DNA of 64,000 bases from Hyposmocoma kahamanoa (GCF_003589595.1 NW_020653337.1:6094217-6158216), one strand, 5' to 3'. Shown: positions 10,590 to 23,321, numbered from the stretch's first letter. A program made the numbers and translations. Notes: generated by a model not told the origin, from the sequence alone.

Positions 10590-10967
10590 CAAACAGAATT
10601 TTCTTTACAGTGCACTTAAACATGTAGGCAACCTAAAATCTCCACATCCTTCCACCATTTTACATAATCCCGGTCATTACCGGTCTATCTGATTTAGTCC
10701 ATCCGGATATCTGGCTTGGAGCCAAACGGACTACGCAGACGTAACCGGATGAAGAAATTTTGTTTGTGCCACTCGAGGGATCATATTATTGTGAAATTAT
10801 TGTTCTGTTTACAGTTTGCATGAAAAATATAAAAGCGAAGAAGGGATATTGTAATAAATAAATAGTCTTTTTAATAGTTTGTTTAGTATTTAGTGTATAC
10901 ATTACAAATTTGAAATTTACCATGAACTTTTCGGTAAAGAAAAACATTGTGATAAAATCTGCACGTC
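10590..10967. other. Unassigned sequence
   Basis: No family recognised between the LTR element and the SINE tail. Confidence 0.35.
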
Positions 10968-11096
10968 GAAGTAGGTTCACAACTCTCGGAGTTCCCAATC
11001 CGCATTTTACCACGGTGGCGAACTATGGCTTAAACACTCGCTTCCGAGGAGACCCGTGCGCAGTAGTGGAACGTACAAATGAGTTGATGATGATGA
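10968..11096 (+). repeat. SINE tail with ATG-triplet end
   Basis: 'CCCAATCCGCATTTTACCAC', 'GTGGCGAACTATGGCTTAAA' and 'GGAGACCCGTGCGCAGTAGT' followed by GATGATGATGAG are the conserved tail blocks of a widespread lepidopteran tRNA-derived SINE. The tRNA head is absent. Confidence 0.65.
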
Positions 11097-11204
11097 GCAC
11101 TAAGAAACTTTCTTTTAAAATTCATCACATTGATAAAAAATATACATCAGTGTATCATTTAATTTATTTAGTACTTAACTGGTACACATGGGTTTTTTTA
11201 TAAG

Positions 11205-11345
11205 CTAGGAGACGTCGTCGGTTCGAATTCAGCCGGATCGAAGGGATTTTTTCTAAGTGTTCGTATCGTATCTTTGTATCAATAATTATAACAAACCAGT
11301 AGTTTGAGTAATTTCGCAAAAAAATAATTGAATATTAATTCAATA
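11205..11345 (+). repeat. SINE-T copy (tRNA-headed), 5'-truncated
   Basis: B-box-like GGTTCGAATTC at about 11219, then the conserved tail 'GATCGAAGGGATTTTTTC', 'TATCAATAATTATAACAAAC' and 'AATTTCGCAAAAAAATAATT'. Other copies: 27600-27770, 33955-34075, 35825-35940, 36038-36150 and 62540-62690. Confidence 0.65.
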
Positions 11346-12304
11346 AACATTTAAAACACATTTACCTTAAACGTATAGCGATGTAGGATGCAAACACGGA
11401 CCTGACACTTTATTTTGGGTTCTAAACAATGACAAAATATACATTTCAGCAGCGCTTCCCTAGAATAAAAGCTCGTATCGCAAACACAGCCCGTAAACGC
11501 GCGATAAGCATATAATTATGGTGTAATTCTACTTAGATTTTTTTAGAATATTTATTTTAGAATGTTTACAAGTTTAGCAATTATGTTACTATTATTATTT
11601 GAGTCTTCCAGCTTAAGTAACAATCAAGAGAAAATTAAAAATTTTGAACAATACTTTGTCGAACGTAATGCCATGAATTTGTGTAGAAATTCAATATGAT
11701 ATTATTTAATTTTGAATATTAAATAGTATCATTTAGTGCATTATTCAAATTATCAAGTTCGTATTGATTATAATTTAAATATGTACCCATAAAATACAGT
11801 TATCGTCATCGAAGAGGAGTAATTTTGTTTTGTTTTTTGTCTGGCAAATCGGTAATATAGAGTGAAGAACAGCGGTTTTAGAATACTACCTTGCGGTACA
11901 TCGCGCTGAGATCTTAAATTTGATTTTCCACTTTTTCCATATGTTTATCCACGTCCATAATATGCGTTTCCTGTTGGGAATTTTGATCAAATAGCTTTAT
12001 TAGACCTTTTGCGGGCCCTCTCACCCTACTCGTATGTTTTGTTCAGTAGGTAGTAATTTAAGTGACACGAAATCGAAAGCTTTTGTCGTGTCCATGAAGT
12101 CTGCTATAGACTGTGTTATATTAATACTATTTATTTACTTGTTTTTCTGGAAATTGTACTGCTTTTATTTTAACATTTTAATGTTTTCTTAGTACATATC
12201 CATTAATATTGTTATAAATGATTCGCTCAAATATTTTTGACATGACTGGTAGTAAAGCCAGGGGACGGTAATTTTTAGTTCTTTTCTTTACTTAAAGTAC
12301 ATGC
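11346..12304. other. Unassigned AT-rich sequence
   Basis: Nothing recognisable on either strand. Confidence 0.4.
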
Positions 12305-12575
12305 AGTAGAGCAACTTTCTCTATTTCTGCCGCCAAGCGTTAATGTGGGTATTGTTGCGTTGCTGTTATGAAAATTAAGGGTACTTGTGAAATTACAGGC
12401 ACATGAGTCTTGTCAACTTATGTCTCAGGGTGACGAGCGCAGTGACAGTGCCCCTCAGATCTTTGTGATTTAAAGCGCTGAGTAGTACTACAACTGTTAT
12501 AGGCCTGTCTATAGTCTAGTGTCACTTACCACTAGGTGCGCGACTTGTTCGTCCGGTCAGTTGGTCTCATAAAAA
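12305..12575 (+). repeat. RepA copy
   Basis: Head 'GCAGTAGAGCAACTTTC', body 'GTGAAATTACAGGCACATGA', tail 'GTTGGTCTCATAAAAATAG'. Confidence 0.65.
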
Positions 12576-13689
12576 TAGCATGTAATGTTTTTGGAAAAAG
12601 TGACTTCAGTCAGGCACAAATTGAAAATACATCTTATACCATTGAAATATTAGGTAAACAAGTCAATTTAGTTAAGATAGTCTACTTTAGAGCCGTCATT
12701 ATAGCAATACTGTTTCACTTTTAATTTACAAAGTAAGTATTTACTCTGCCAAAACAACATTTTTTGGCGACAACTGCTTAGGCCGTAATTTATATAACTT
12801 ACTCAACGTTGTAAACCGTTTTCATCGCAATTGTTTTTCTCGTTTTATATCCGTCGCAGTGTTTTAACGCTAATGCCAAATGCTAACTGGCCTTGTTTTA
12901 GTATAAGGTTTAATTATTTTATTGCCTGGCAGACTTGCAAGGTCTTATAGGAAAACTTTATTCCACCACTGGCACGCATGCTGTTTTGTGAACTAGTTTT
13001 GCTTTTAATTTTATTTATATCAATGGGTTCAGTTGGTGATAAAGCATTTTAATTTCATTAAGAACTTAATTAAACTATTTTCAAAACATTGGTAGGCAAT
13101 TAGAATACATTAATGTTCCAGTGTAATATATACACATTTTGGGGAACAAAAGAGGAGAATACTAAATAATAACGTTTATATTCAAATAAATAACAATTGG
13201 ACTTAGAGTTTTTTTTTTTTACAACGACTTAGTGCAAACCTTTATTGGAAAAATATAAATTAAACAAAATGTATTTTTCGTACATTTTGTGACCACAAAG
13301 CAGAAACAGGAGAAAATTTAGAAACTGTACATTGATTAAATCAAAATCATTCGTAAATAAGTGAAAAACACTTTAATATTGATTGTAATGAAAATTATGA
13401 TATACCATGATATTCATTTATTTTTGTGAAAATACTCCACTAATTTGTTGTAAGAAAAATTCCTTCGATCTGAAATGCCTTGAACGTGTGTCTGTATAGT
13501 CAATTTAGGGCAACTTTTTCAACAAAAATTTACGAAATATACAAGAACGCAAAATCTAAATCAAAAGCTTTATTAAATTTAAATAAATACAATGAAAAAT
13601 AATTACAATCGACAAATTTTTTATTTTTAAATTCGACCAAATAAAAAAGTAAAATAGTCGACCAGACTTTGAAAAAACATTGTATGTTG
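12576..13689. other. Unassigned AT-rich sequence
   Basis: No coding or repeat family recognised. Confidence 0.4.
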
Positions 13690-13800
13690 CCGGTGAGTGT
13701 ATGACGTTGCGACCTTCTCCATCGTCATCCCGCCTTTTTATCGTCTTTGCTCTGGTTCCAGGCCACTTATTTTCAAATTTTGAATCGTTCTCAAATTCCG
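13690..13800 (-). pseudogene. LINE C-terminal remnant, low confidence
   Basis: The minus strand reads 'CGTTCTC AAATTTTGAAT'-type sequence shared with 2594-2865, and a basic stretch with an 'EKVA' block reminiscent of the C-terminus of endonuclease-reverse transcriptases. Frames are broken. Confidence 0.3.
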
Positions 13801-14978
13801 TTGCCTCGTCATTGTCACTTTGTTTCGTTCCATCGTCATTCTCTGCTTAATCATTGAAGCGAGCACTCCGCTCGTCTAATTTTGATCTTTTCACCAGTTC
13901 CCATCCTACATCATGTACCAATTTTAATACCACTTAAACCTAGTAACATTTGTATAATTCGGCCCTTTCGGGATAAGTTTGTCTTACGATTTTTTAGTGT
14001 CTAAGTAGGGAGTGTTTTTAATATTGTACCTGTTTTTTATGCCTTTTTTGTTACAGCCTTTCTTTTTTTCTTCCACCTTAACTTATACAATAAATTCTTG
14101 GACCGAGTAATCGATTATTATTGCTCCCTATTGCCAGCCTACAACTTTTTAAAGTGTACAACTTAAATGTACACTAAAAATAAACAAAGAAATAGGCCCA
14201 AGAATTGCTGATAATTTCTATCAAATCTGAAATCAACGAAACCGTAAAAATAACAAAAAGCTATGATTCTGTACGAAACAATATCGGTTGTTACACTCCT
14301 GCATGAATTCTGTGATTCCGCACGTCTATAATCCTAGCGTTCAACATAACAAATTTTGTTTAAAAAATAAAGCTACAATTTCACAAATGAAACGTGATGC
14401 CCCTAATGGATCAGAAGTGGTTAATAAAGGTCGCATTTTTAGAGCCATTACATCGACGAAATATGTTCGAAGAGGTCCCTGAAGGCTCGTTACCTTTGCT
14501 AAATAAAGCCTTTTTTACCGATCGCATCTCATTAGTCATTACCGTTACTTAAAAAAAAGGAAAAACTTTGTTTTCTTCTTCCCTTTCCTGTTGTTTTGTA
14601 TATTTATATGTATATCATTGGTTAGAAAAATAATTCCAAGCCTTGGTACAAATTTTGATACAAATTAAACTCTTAGTTTTTTGCGATTGCTATACTATAT
14701 TGGAAATGAAACTTTGTAGAATAATAAAGCGGGGCGACGAGGTGGGCACAGGCATTAACACAAGAAAGGTATGAACATGTGGTTTATTATGGATACAATT
14801 TGTACAGACAGCGTTAAAAAACATGCTCTACGGCGATGCAGCTACGACTGTCCCACAAGTGGTAACAGTGATGCACCAACGAGGGGAGTTACGAAACAGT
14901 CCCACAAGTGGAAGTAGTGACGTAGGCACCCTAAAGGTTTCAGCAGAGAATATAAGCAAAAGCAAGTCCCAGGAGAGT
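13801..14978. other. Unassigned sequence
   Basis: Contains 'CCCACAAGTGG' twice (about 14852 and 14910), with a related 'CACAAGTGGAAG' after the hAT-like insertion. The host of that insertion may be an older repeat, but I do not recognise it. Confidence 0.35.
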
Positions 14979-14986
14979 CTCACAAG

Positions 14987-15598
14987 TTGGCTTATTCGCT
15001 GAACGTCGATGTATCGAATCCATGCGATGTTTATCGTACGATACATCGGATTGATTCGATGTTTTGACAAGAAGAAATTCTATTCGATGCATCGATATTT
15101 TTGAATAAAAACATATAATTATAGAAAACACTAACTCTGGTCGTGCCTCTATTTTTCCATTTGATATTGTAAGTCATTTAGTGTTAGTTTTATTTGTATT
15201 TATTATTGTTTATTTCTTTCTTTTGTGAATGAATAATTGAATATCTACTTATTTGTCAATTTTAGACAGTTTACCTAATCACAAAGAAACATTCCTACTT
15301 GGAATTATTCTTGCGTAAAAGCATTTCTATTAATTTGCGGTTGTTTTTCACCTATAAATGTATGCCTTATCGATGCAATATATATTTTTTTAAGTTCTCT
15401 TGACCAGTACTACTAAACCAACACACAGTATCACAAAATTAAACGTCACTACAACGACAGCACCACTTTATTGGTAAAGTGTTACTCTGCGTTCACTATT
15501 AAGTTAAGAAAAACATAAAAGTGATCGATGTTTTTAAACGATGCCTCGAAAAATATCGATGCAAGATTTCGATGTTTTACATCGATAAAGTACCCCTA
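14987..15598. mobile_element. hAT-like non-autonomous element with 8-bp target duplication
   Basis: The octamer CTCACAAG flanks both sides (14979-14986, 15599-15606) and fits the hAT target pattern nTnnnnAn. The right end, reverse-complemented, starts TAGGGGTA, a hAT-style terminus. The left end (TTGGCTTA) matches poorly. Both subterminal regions are full of CGATG and ATCGAT words ('CGATGTATCGAATCCATGCG'; 'ATCGATGCAAGATTTCGATG'). No transposase coding is present. Confidence 0.5.
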
Positions 15599-15606
15599 CT
15601 CACAAG

Positions 15607-16094
15607 TGGAAGCTCACCCGGAAGCAAGGTAGGTGGTGCAACCAAATTTGCCGTGAACACTTCGATAGCGTGTTCTATTTCGATCTCAACGCCATCTAGC
15701 GGCAAGGCGATACTATTGGGCTGTGGTGTTACAACTTTATTATTCGCATCTAAATCGATGATATTTGTTTTTCAAACGAAAACCCTGACTTACCATAATT
15801 GACCGAGACAATTTCGTTTCATTGTAATGTCCCGTGTCCGGGAAAAGGACATATGGGTTACAGAATTAAGTAGGTCAGCATTTCAGGGTTCTTTTATGGA
15901 TGGGGTCATGTATGTTTCAAATAAGATAGGTAATGCGTGTGAAAGGGGAAAAACCTTCCAAAAACCTAAATATTAAAAAGGCGAGTAACAAGAAACAAAT
16001 GAGATTTTCTGCTTCGCTGAATAAAGAATTCAAGCCTAAGTGAGTGGCAATTTCAATAATGTTTTTTTTTGTTGCTTGTATAAGATATATAAGA
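15607..16094. other. Unassigned sequence
   Basis: Continuation of the sequence interrupted by the hAT-like element; no family recognised. Confidence 0.35.
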
Positions 16095-16330
16095 ACTGTG
16101 GTAGCCTAGTGAAAAAACTGCTACTTTTCAATTAAGAGGTCGAATACCGGTGGCAAGAACATTTGTAAAGTCATAAAGTCATTATGAAACCTGCACGTCG
16201 TAGACACTTCTTTTGGGAAACGTTGAACTCGCCAACCCGCAATAAGCTTAGGGGACAATGCCTCACATTAGTGGAGACCCGTGCCCAGAAGTGGCACATA
16301 TAATGGATTGACGATGATGATGATGATTAT
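16095..16330 (+). repeat. tRNA-derived SINE, near full length
   Basis: A-box-like 'TGGTAGCCTAGTGAAAA' and B-box-like 'GGTCGAATACC' lie at 16100-16150. They are followed by the body ('GAAACCTGCACGTCGTAGAC'), the block 'GGAGACCCGTGCCCAGAAGT' and a (GAT)n tail at 16312-16329. Transcription would be by RNA polymerase III from the internal boxes, with mobilisation by a partner LINE. Confidence 0.7.
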
Positions 16331-17212
16331 TATTGCTACGACATCTTTATTTCACTATTAAACATTAATAAAGACCTAACTTATTTGAGGAATGGGTAAG
16401 TTTCTTATTTACAATTTTGAAATAAACCGATATCCAAAATAATAACGGCATTAGTATTTAGCATATACAATCGCGTAAGCAAAGTACTAGTGCCTGTAAC
16501 TATGTTATAGTTGGTAGACCATAAGGCCCATAAAAGCAATGTAAGCTAGCGATTAATTATAAACAACAAGTTGCGACAGCCCGCTCGCTTGACGACGTGA
16601 CAAGCGTGACTCTAACAAATCACTTGGGACGCGGTACAAGCTCGAGAAAACTTCCGTTGGAGTCGTATTTCATAAACAAGTTAAGTACAACATCAACACA
16701 TTTCGCTAACTTGATTAGGGGCAGAGACGCTTCTCGCTTGACCTAGGATCTTGAATTAGGAACAATCCAATAATAATAACGTTGCAGACAACCACACCTG
16801 GTCTCAAACTGCCCAAAACACTCCGACTGGAACCAATTAGTTAGTAGTAATAGAACAGTTCGTATCCCAAGTTAGTCCTACCGAGAATTTATCCCAAAAT
16901 ATTCAAGTCAATTCCAATTCCATTTATTTGTTACAACTATAAACATAATACTATATCTACGGTCTTAAATATGTGGCGAGGATTCTAAGCTCAGTACCGA
17001 TTTTCAGCCAGAACTTTCCTTGCAGGAGCTAAGGTCTCACGATGGTGTAATAGATCATTTCAAGAAATAAATTAGCACAGACCATTGATTAAGCTATCGA
17101 TGAGGGGCGCGAAAGGAGAAGAGAGAACAAAAAATAATAATTTACTTATACAATAAAAAAACCGATAATGATGTCAACCGTGACCATGGGACCTGTAAAG
17201 GGCCCGAAACGT
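16331..17212. other. Unassigned sequence
   Basis: No family recognised until 'GGGCCCGAAACGTCGG' at 17199. Confidence 0.35.
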
Positions 17213-17280
17213 CGGTTTGTTTGAAAAAACAAATATACGCGATTTAAATCCGGAAAAATAGTTTCATTCCTATAGAAGCG
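17213..17280 (+). repeat. 'ATATACGCGATTTAAATCCG' repeat
   Basis: Nearly identical to 7533-7590. It directly follows a GAAACGTCGG motif, so it may be the 3' UTR end of a retroelement. Confidence 0.55.
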
Positions 17281-17399
17281 AACATTTCCCTTAAATGTGA
17301 GAAGCGGAGTAAAACATAATAAAAAAGGATACAAAAAAGTTTAAAGGAAAACAAAAGCAAAACAGTTATCCTAAACATATGAAATTAATCAAAACTGAA

Positions 17400-17880
17400 A
17401 TTTACTTAAAAGATATTTTAATGACCTTGCGGTGATCCTGAAGCATCCTTCTTCCGAGCATTTAAAAATATTTTTCTCAGTTTGGACTTAAAATTTTACT
17501 GGGACATACTTTCAGGCAATGGTGGTGGTAAATCATTCCAGATTTTGGCTGCTGCATGCTTAAAACCTCATCATCCATCCGCGCACAGTGCAAATCATCG
17601 GGACACCGAGACCGTCAATCTAAAGTGAATGCGCAAGACTGAATGATACTTTTGAGAGATGAGAGATGCCTTTAACGAACAAGAAAATAAAGCGAATGCT
17701 GTCAACCTATGAAACACACCCATAAATCCTAGATCCCATCTTTCAAGCGAGCAAAGCGAATAATTTACGTGACGCCAGAAGAATTTATTGCAATGAACCA
17801 AGGCGAAATATGTTCACGGCATAATATCCATCCTAAGTATGGCAAAAGCTGTAGAATTATTGCTGCGTAGACATCTAAAG
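17400..17880 (-). pseudogene. CR1-like non-LTR retrotransposon RT, C-terminal remnant
   Basis: The minus strand near 17550 encodes 'KHAAAKIWNDLPPPLPESM', a stop, then 'NFKSKLRKIFLN'. The 'A..IWN.LP' and 'FK.KL' pattern marks the RT C-terminus of CR1/Jockey-like LINEs. The upstream frame (17595-17801) continues as poorly conserved thumb sequence. Stops and frame changes make it a relic. Confidence 0.6.
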
Positions 17881-19726
17881 ATTTATACAGAGATCTATCT
17901 TACTACTTAGATATATGTATAGACATATACAGGTGATTAATAAAATATTAACAACCTCGCAGGAGTATATTACGAACATCATAAACAATTTTTATTCCAA
18001 GAGTTTTTACAAAATATAATGAAATTGTGAAAAAAAGAACCTTTAAGTTTTTATTGTAATATTTGACACTTTTTAAATCTGTATTTGGTAGTAAGTTCAA
18101 ATGCAAAAGTTTTTCCCGATGACCCTCACTTTCTCTTGTTACCGCAAAGAGATATCCCCGCACATTTTTATTTTTGTACAAAAGGAAAATCTCATGAATT
18201 ATTAAAATCATAGAAAAAAAGTTGTTATTATGTTTATGTTGTTAGTAATATAGTCCTGAGAGGTTGTTAATCTTTTGCAACTTTACAATAACCCAAAACT
18301 TTACAATATATAATATTGCATGATAAAGTCGTCACCAAGATTATTTTTCGGTTCATTGTTGTTTAGGCTAAAAGGACAAATCGTGCAATTCTGTTAAAAG
18401 CAATTCATTTACAGAATTCCAGTTCTGTAGAAATTCCTCTTATTTTCGTAAAATTGTCCCACATTCCGATGAACTACGTCAATTTCTTTTAATTTTGATC
18501 TTATAATATTCAAAAATGGTTTTTACGAGAATTTAGGGTAAATAAGTAAGTTCATCGACAAAACAACCACATAAAAAGATTAAATTATCGAGAAACCGAG
18601 GATTTATTACGAGGATGAGTACGGGGCTCTTTTAAATTTGATAAATTATAAATACATTTGCAATAGGTGTGGTCAGAGATGTTATATACATAATTATTTA
18701 CAATACACCTATTTTTATACATTTTTGTTTTAATATTTATAAGTCAATATTTTTTCCGATAAATCGAAGTTTGATTAATTAATTGCTTACAACACTATTA
18801 TTAAAAAAAATAGCTTGAGGACGTAATTAAACCTGAAAACTCGGGACGTTTCGGAGTAACTCAAAATAGCATTCTATTTTGAAATTCGTGCGAAAATAGT
18901 ACTTCAAATATGTTTTGTCATATTATATAATGTTTCAATAAAATTTATCTATTTTTTTAAACTTAAATATGTTAATAATTGTTTGTTTATTGTTTCGTTG
19001 ATCACATTCAAAGTTACATACTATACCGCCTTCGTTAGCTGTCAAATTTGGCCTCTTATTTGGTGACGACTATAACATTACTGCATGGCGGCAAAAATTG
19101 GTATTTTTTTCCCTTTCACGCCATTTCTTTTAGATTAATGTCACATGTCTCTTGTTTTGTCGAAGTATTTTGGGAACAGCGGAACACTAAGCATAAAAAT
19201 AGGACGCGTGGACATTTTAAATATAATTGAAAGGTAAAAAAAGTCACAGAATAACACCATACCCTGAACTTGAAACGACCTCTTTTATCTCGAACAATAC
19301 AGCATACACAGCAGCATCCAAAATCTCTCATTAGTTAACATGCCTTGTTAAACAGCACTTAATTAAATATAAACGTTAATGACAGATTTAACGGCTTTTG
19401 TCCTTTCTGGGAGAAAAATAATTGGTGTCATGTGGAGCCACCAATTTATGTGTTGTCGAATAAATGTGTTTGGAATCAATTGTATGTGACATCCGTGTAA
19501 CAACATAACTAAAAGTGAATAAACGTTGGACTAATCCATTCAAGGCGCTTCTTGCTTAATAAATGAATTTATAATGATTGTGGGGTCGATTATCTGATCG
19601 ATATTATTTTCTTCTGTATAGAACTGGTAATACTTACAATGATTAATTTTAAGTAATTCTTTCTTTTAAAAATAGTAATTTTTATTTTACGGATAATAAG
19701 ACTTGAAGACTGAAATAAATCCGTTA
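17881..19726. other. Unassigned AT-rich sequence
   Basis: No family recognised over about 1.8 kb. Confidence 0.4.
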
Positions 19727-19800
19727 TGGTACCAAGTGATGGGATGAACAAGTTGTGCGCCTGATGGTAAGCGACACGCCTGCTCATAACAGTTGCCTCC
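19727..19800 (-). repeat. RepA tail only
   Basis: 'GGTACCAAGTGATGGGATGA' and 'GCGCCTGATGGTAAGCGACA', followed by unrelated sequence. The next 70 bp ('AAAAAGTCGTTAAATACC', 'AAGCACATAGGAAAATTCGT') also occurs at 36234-36310. Confidence 0.55.
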
Positions 19801-20361
19801 TATCTAAATCACGGAACGAACTACGGCAAAAAGTCGTTAAATACCAAAGGCAATGTCTGCAACAAGCACATAGGAAAATTCGTAAGGTCCGCTAGTTAAA
19901 TACATGGTAAGATAATATTTTTTTAACACATATTGTTTAATTTGGTACTTAAATAAATTGTATATCAAGTCTAGAAGCAGCAAACACAATTTATACTCGT
20001 TTCAAGCTCGTGAGATTAACTGACAAAGGAAAAGAATTTCAAATAAGCTTAAAGGAAGAATCCTGAACAATTAAGATGTAATCTTTCAAATACCCCGTCC
20101 TTACTAAAGTCTCTGGCGGCTTCAATTTTCTGATAACGATTGTAAAGCTGATGGAGAGTTTCAGTGGTAAACTTTTACTTAATATAGCTCCTAATGAGTA
20201 CGTAATACAGTCTAAATGTCCGCCCAAAATGGGAAGAAAAGTACCAGTAGTCCTTTCAATAGAACTTGTGGGAATAATGGAAAATGTCATACCCGTATTA
20301 GGACCACATGACATCATACATCACAAGTGTTTTTATCATATGAAAGTCGCAAATAATACAT

Positions 20362-20930
20362 GACTTTGGCGTAAACACACTGGGTATATATATATATATA
20401 TATATATAAAGCACGATTCAAACAAAGTAGCTGACGAGTAATATTTGTTTGTTATATCATAGGTAGGCCCACGGTGAACAAAGCCACATGTGATCATACT
20501 TTCATTTGATATTCATTCAAGAGTGCTTGAATGTTGTGAGATAAAAGTTATAAAAATAATACTAACTACATGTATGTCGCACTTGACAACTAACATAGTA
20601 TTATCTCTAAAATTGTGTTATATTATATTTTATCTCAAAATTGCATTATATAAATAATTTATATCTAAAATTTCGCTATATTGATGTGTCGTTCATGTAC
20701 AATTTAATTTCAAAGTGACAGGACAACACTGTCGCTTTGAAACTAAATATGTAATATTAATTATACCCATTGCGAGATAATACTATGTTAGTTGCCATGT
20801 GCGATATGTGGAATTTTATAAGTCTTATAATACCGTTCGTAAAGTTGTCTCCTGAAAAGTTGTAGTTTTGCAGAAGTGGCCTTATTACGCCAACGATGCT
20901 ATATTTTTACATTTAGAATTTACCCTTGGA
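20362..20930 (+). repeat. Interspersed repeat R, copy 1, carrying a MITE
   Basis: 'CTTTGGCGTAAACACACTG' starts this copy and the one at 50462-50790. 'AATAATACTAACTACATG' and 'CTGAAAAGTTGTAGTTTTGC' are shared with 32190-32470. A (TA)12 run lies at 20385-20408. The MITE at 20577-20804 is inserted between 'AACTACATG' and 'GTGG...TATAA', which are adjacent in the copy at 32190. Confidence 0.6.
20577..20804. mobile_element. 228-bp MITE with TATG target duplication
   Basis: The inverted termini TCGCACTTGACAACTAACAT and TCGCACATGGCAACTAACAT continue for 31 bp with two mismatches. TATG lies immediately outside both ends (20573-20576, 20805-20808). The middle has a hairpin around 'TTTCAAAGTGACAG' and 'CTGTCGCTTTGAAA'. 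The comparison with 32190-32470 independently supports an insertion. Confidence 0.7.
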
Positions 20931-21384
20931 CTAAAAATAACTAAAATCAACATGTAAACGTAAACTAGCCATTCCAAATATTATGATAACCTTGAAAATA
21001 AAACTTATCTAAGAAGATTTGTAAAATATTACGTAAAAATTGACGTCGTTTTTAATTTAGCTGGGGCTAATTCTAACAGTTAAAAAGGAGTTAAAAGTTA
21101 CCGATCATAAATCTTAAGATTTGTTATTGGAGCGTTAAATAAATCCTGCGATTCAATAAAAGCTGTTTGTAAGCGTCCATCTCGTTTACAAATCGCATTT
21201 CATTGCTTGCCTTCACCTATCAAATAATCATTTGTCTAAATTTATTTTGAAAGTGTTTTTTTATGATGTACTAGCTGACAGCCGGTCAGAAGGTCCACCT
21301 AATGGAAAATTGTTACCAAAGCCTATTTTATGGTACGAAGGAAGGATTTAAAAAGTTAATCATTAATAACATTAACCTCCTTAG
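20931..21384. other. Unassigned sequence
   Basis: No family recognised. Confidence 0.35.
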
Positions 21385-21680
21385 AAGTAGAGCCCCTTGT
21401 GAAAGAGTTCGTCCAGAGAAGTACTGCCACCTTACCTATTTCTACCGCCAAGCAGTAGTTTAGTAGTGAGCATTACTGCGTTCCGGTTTTGAAGGACAAG
21501 TGCTGGTGAAATTACAGGCACATGAGACTTTTCAACTTATGTCTCAGGGTGATGGGCGCAGAGGCAGTGCACCTCAGATCTTTGCTATTTAAAGCTCTGA
21601 GTGGCACTGCAACTGTTATGGACAGGCGTGTCGTCTACCATCAGGCGCGCGACTAGTTCGTCCCATCACTTAGTATTGAC
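21385..21680 (+). repeat. RepA copy, full length
   Basis: Head 'GTAGAGCCCCTTGTGAAAGA' to 'CGTCCCATCACTTAGTATT'. It converges with the copy at 21783-22075. Confidence 0.7.
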
Positions 21681-21782
21681 TAGTTTTGAAAAAGTCTGAA
21701 ATCGGCGGATACCCGAGTTAAGAGCAGATTGTTCTGCCATTGTGTCTTTTCAGCATTTTGATTTTTTAATGATACCTACCTA

Positions 21783-22075
21783 GCGACGAGACGAACAAGA
21801 TGAGTCTCGTGGTATGCCGTCGACACAAATGTCCATAACCATTGCAGTGCCACTCAGATCTTGAAATCGCGAAGATCTAAGGGGCACTGTGCCCGTCACC
21901 CTGAGACATAAGTTGAAATGTCCCATCCATGTGCCTGTAATTTTACCAGCACTCTTACAATTCAAAACCGAAACGTAGTAATGCCTACATTACTGCTTAA
22001 CATTAGAAATAGGTAACAGGTACAGTACTTCCCCGGACGAACTCGTTTACAAGAAGCTCTATTGCTGCAGATAGT
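21783..22075 (-). repeat. RepA copy, convergent with its neighbour
   Basis: Reverse-strand copy ending at the head ('AAGCTCTATTGCTGC' at about 22058). The two A-rich tails face each other across about 100 bp, giving a large imperfect inverted repeat. Confidence 0.65.
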
Positions 22076-23321
22076 ACTCACAAAATGTTATATTACGTGT
22101 TTAGAATAAAAGGACATACAAACAAGGATAAAATTGGACATGTCACAGGATGTAACGAAAAACATATGACCCTAAAAGAAAAAACGTGGTAGAGGACGCC
22201 TCGACTGGATCTGGAGCAAAATCTTTCCACAGCGTTCTTAATCGCTCAGAGCATATTAGGAGTGCTGACCCAAAATAAATGAGAAAAAGAAAGGAACATA
22301 ACAATTTGGATAGGATTAAATAGTTCCACTAAATATACTGCTCCAAAATCAGTGTATTTGATATACATACGTAGAACTGACGTCACACGAAACGTTACGT
22401 CGGCGTTGCAGAAAAGAAAGGTTTAAAGATTCTATGCATGAAATTAGTCGATACCTTTTTTATGCTTAAATAGGAGCACTATAAAGAAGAATGGCGACAT
22501 CTCGTGTATTTTGTGACCCAGTGTTTTTCACGACGTGTATTTAGGAGACCTATTAATACTTGTGATTCATTATCAAAGCCTCAAATAAGCTAATTGAGTA
22601 CAGCCTATAGAAGCTGGGGTTATAAAGTTGATATAGGTTATGTTTATAACATTGTCCTGTATTTCGCTTCAGATGTTTGTTCGTAGTAGCAGAAAACAAC
22701 AAGTTTTCAGTTTGTTCCCAAAAATAATAAAGAACTTCTCTAAAATTCCCAAATATGCCAAACACTGCCACATTTAATATAACTTATCATGTTCTGCAGA
22801 AATGAAAATTAATAAAAATTAAATCAGCCCAAGTGGCAGAAATCTGCCACAAATAGTCACACTGTTCTCAATACCAATGTGACACTTTTCGCTCTGGGTA
22901 TTTTGGAGGGAAAAGTGTCGTTTTTATTTTGACTTTCGATTATTTTGTGAAATCTAGTTTAAAGTGGAATTAGATAGTGCTATTGTGCCTTAATGGAAGA
23001 TTAAAACGCGAAATTATACGAATCTCGAACTAAAATACCCGTATCGGCCCGTTTTAAGAAATCCCGAGTCAATCCAATCACGCCGCCTCAAATTGCCTAT
23101 CCTCTTTGTGGCGGCCATATTTACAGAAACATAATTAAACTTTCCTGTTTAGGTTGATGGCTTTGCCAAAGCCTTATTAAATTAAAAAAAAAACCAATGT
23201 GACATTGACATTGGCGAGGGGTTTCTTGTCAAAACGTTCCTTTGCAACTTTCATTATCTCTCATTTAAATACTGTCTAAATATTTTTGTCACATTGTGTT
23301 TTATTTTTTACTTTATGCCAT
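22076..23321. other. Unassigned sequence left of the pogo-type element
   Basis: No coding family. Local echoes such as 'AAATCTGCCACAAATAG' and 'CCAATGTGACA' (22890, 23193) are short. Confidence 0.35.

Noticed and set aside
20385..20408. TA run as origin or promoter element
   Set aside because: A simple dinucleotide microsatellite inside an interspersed repeat.
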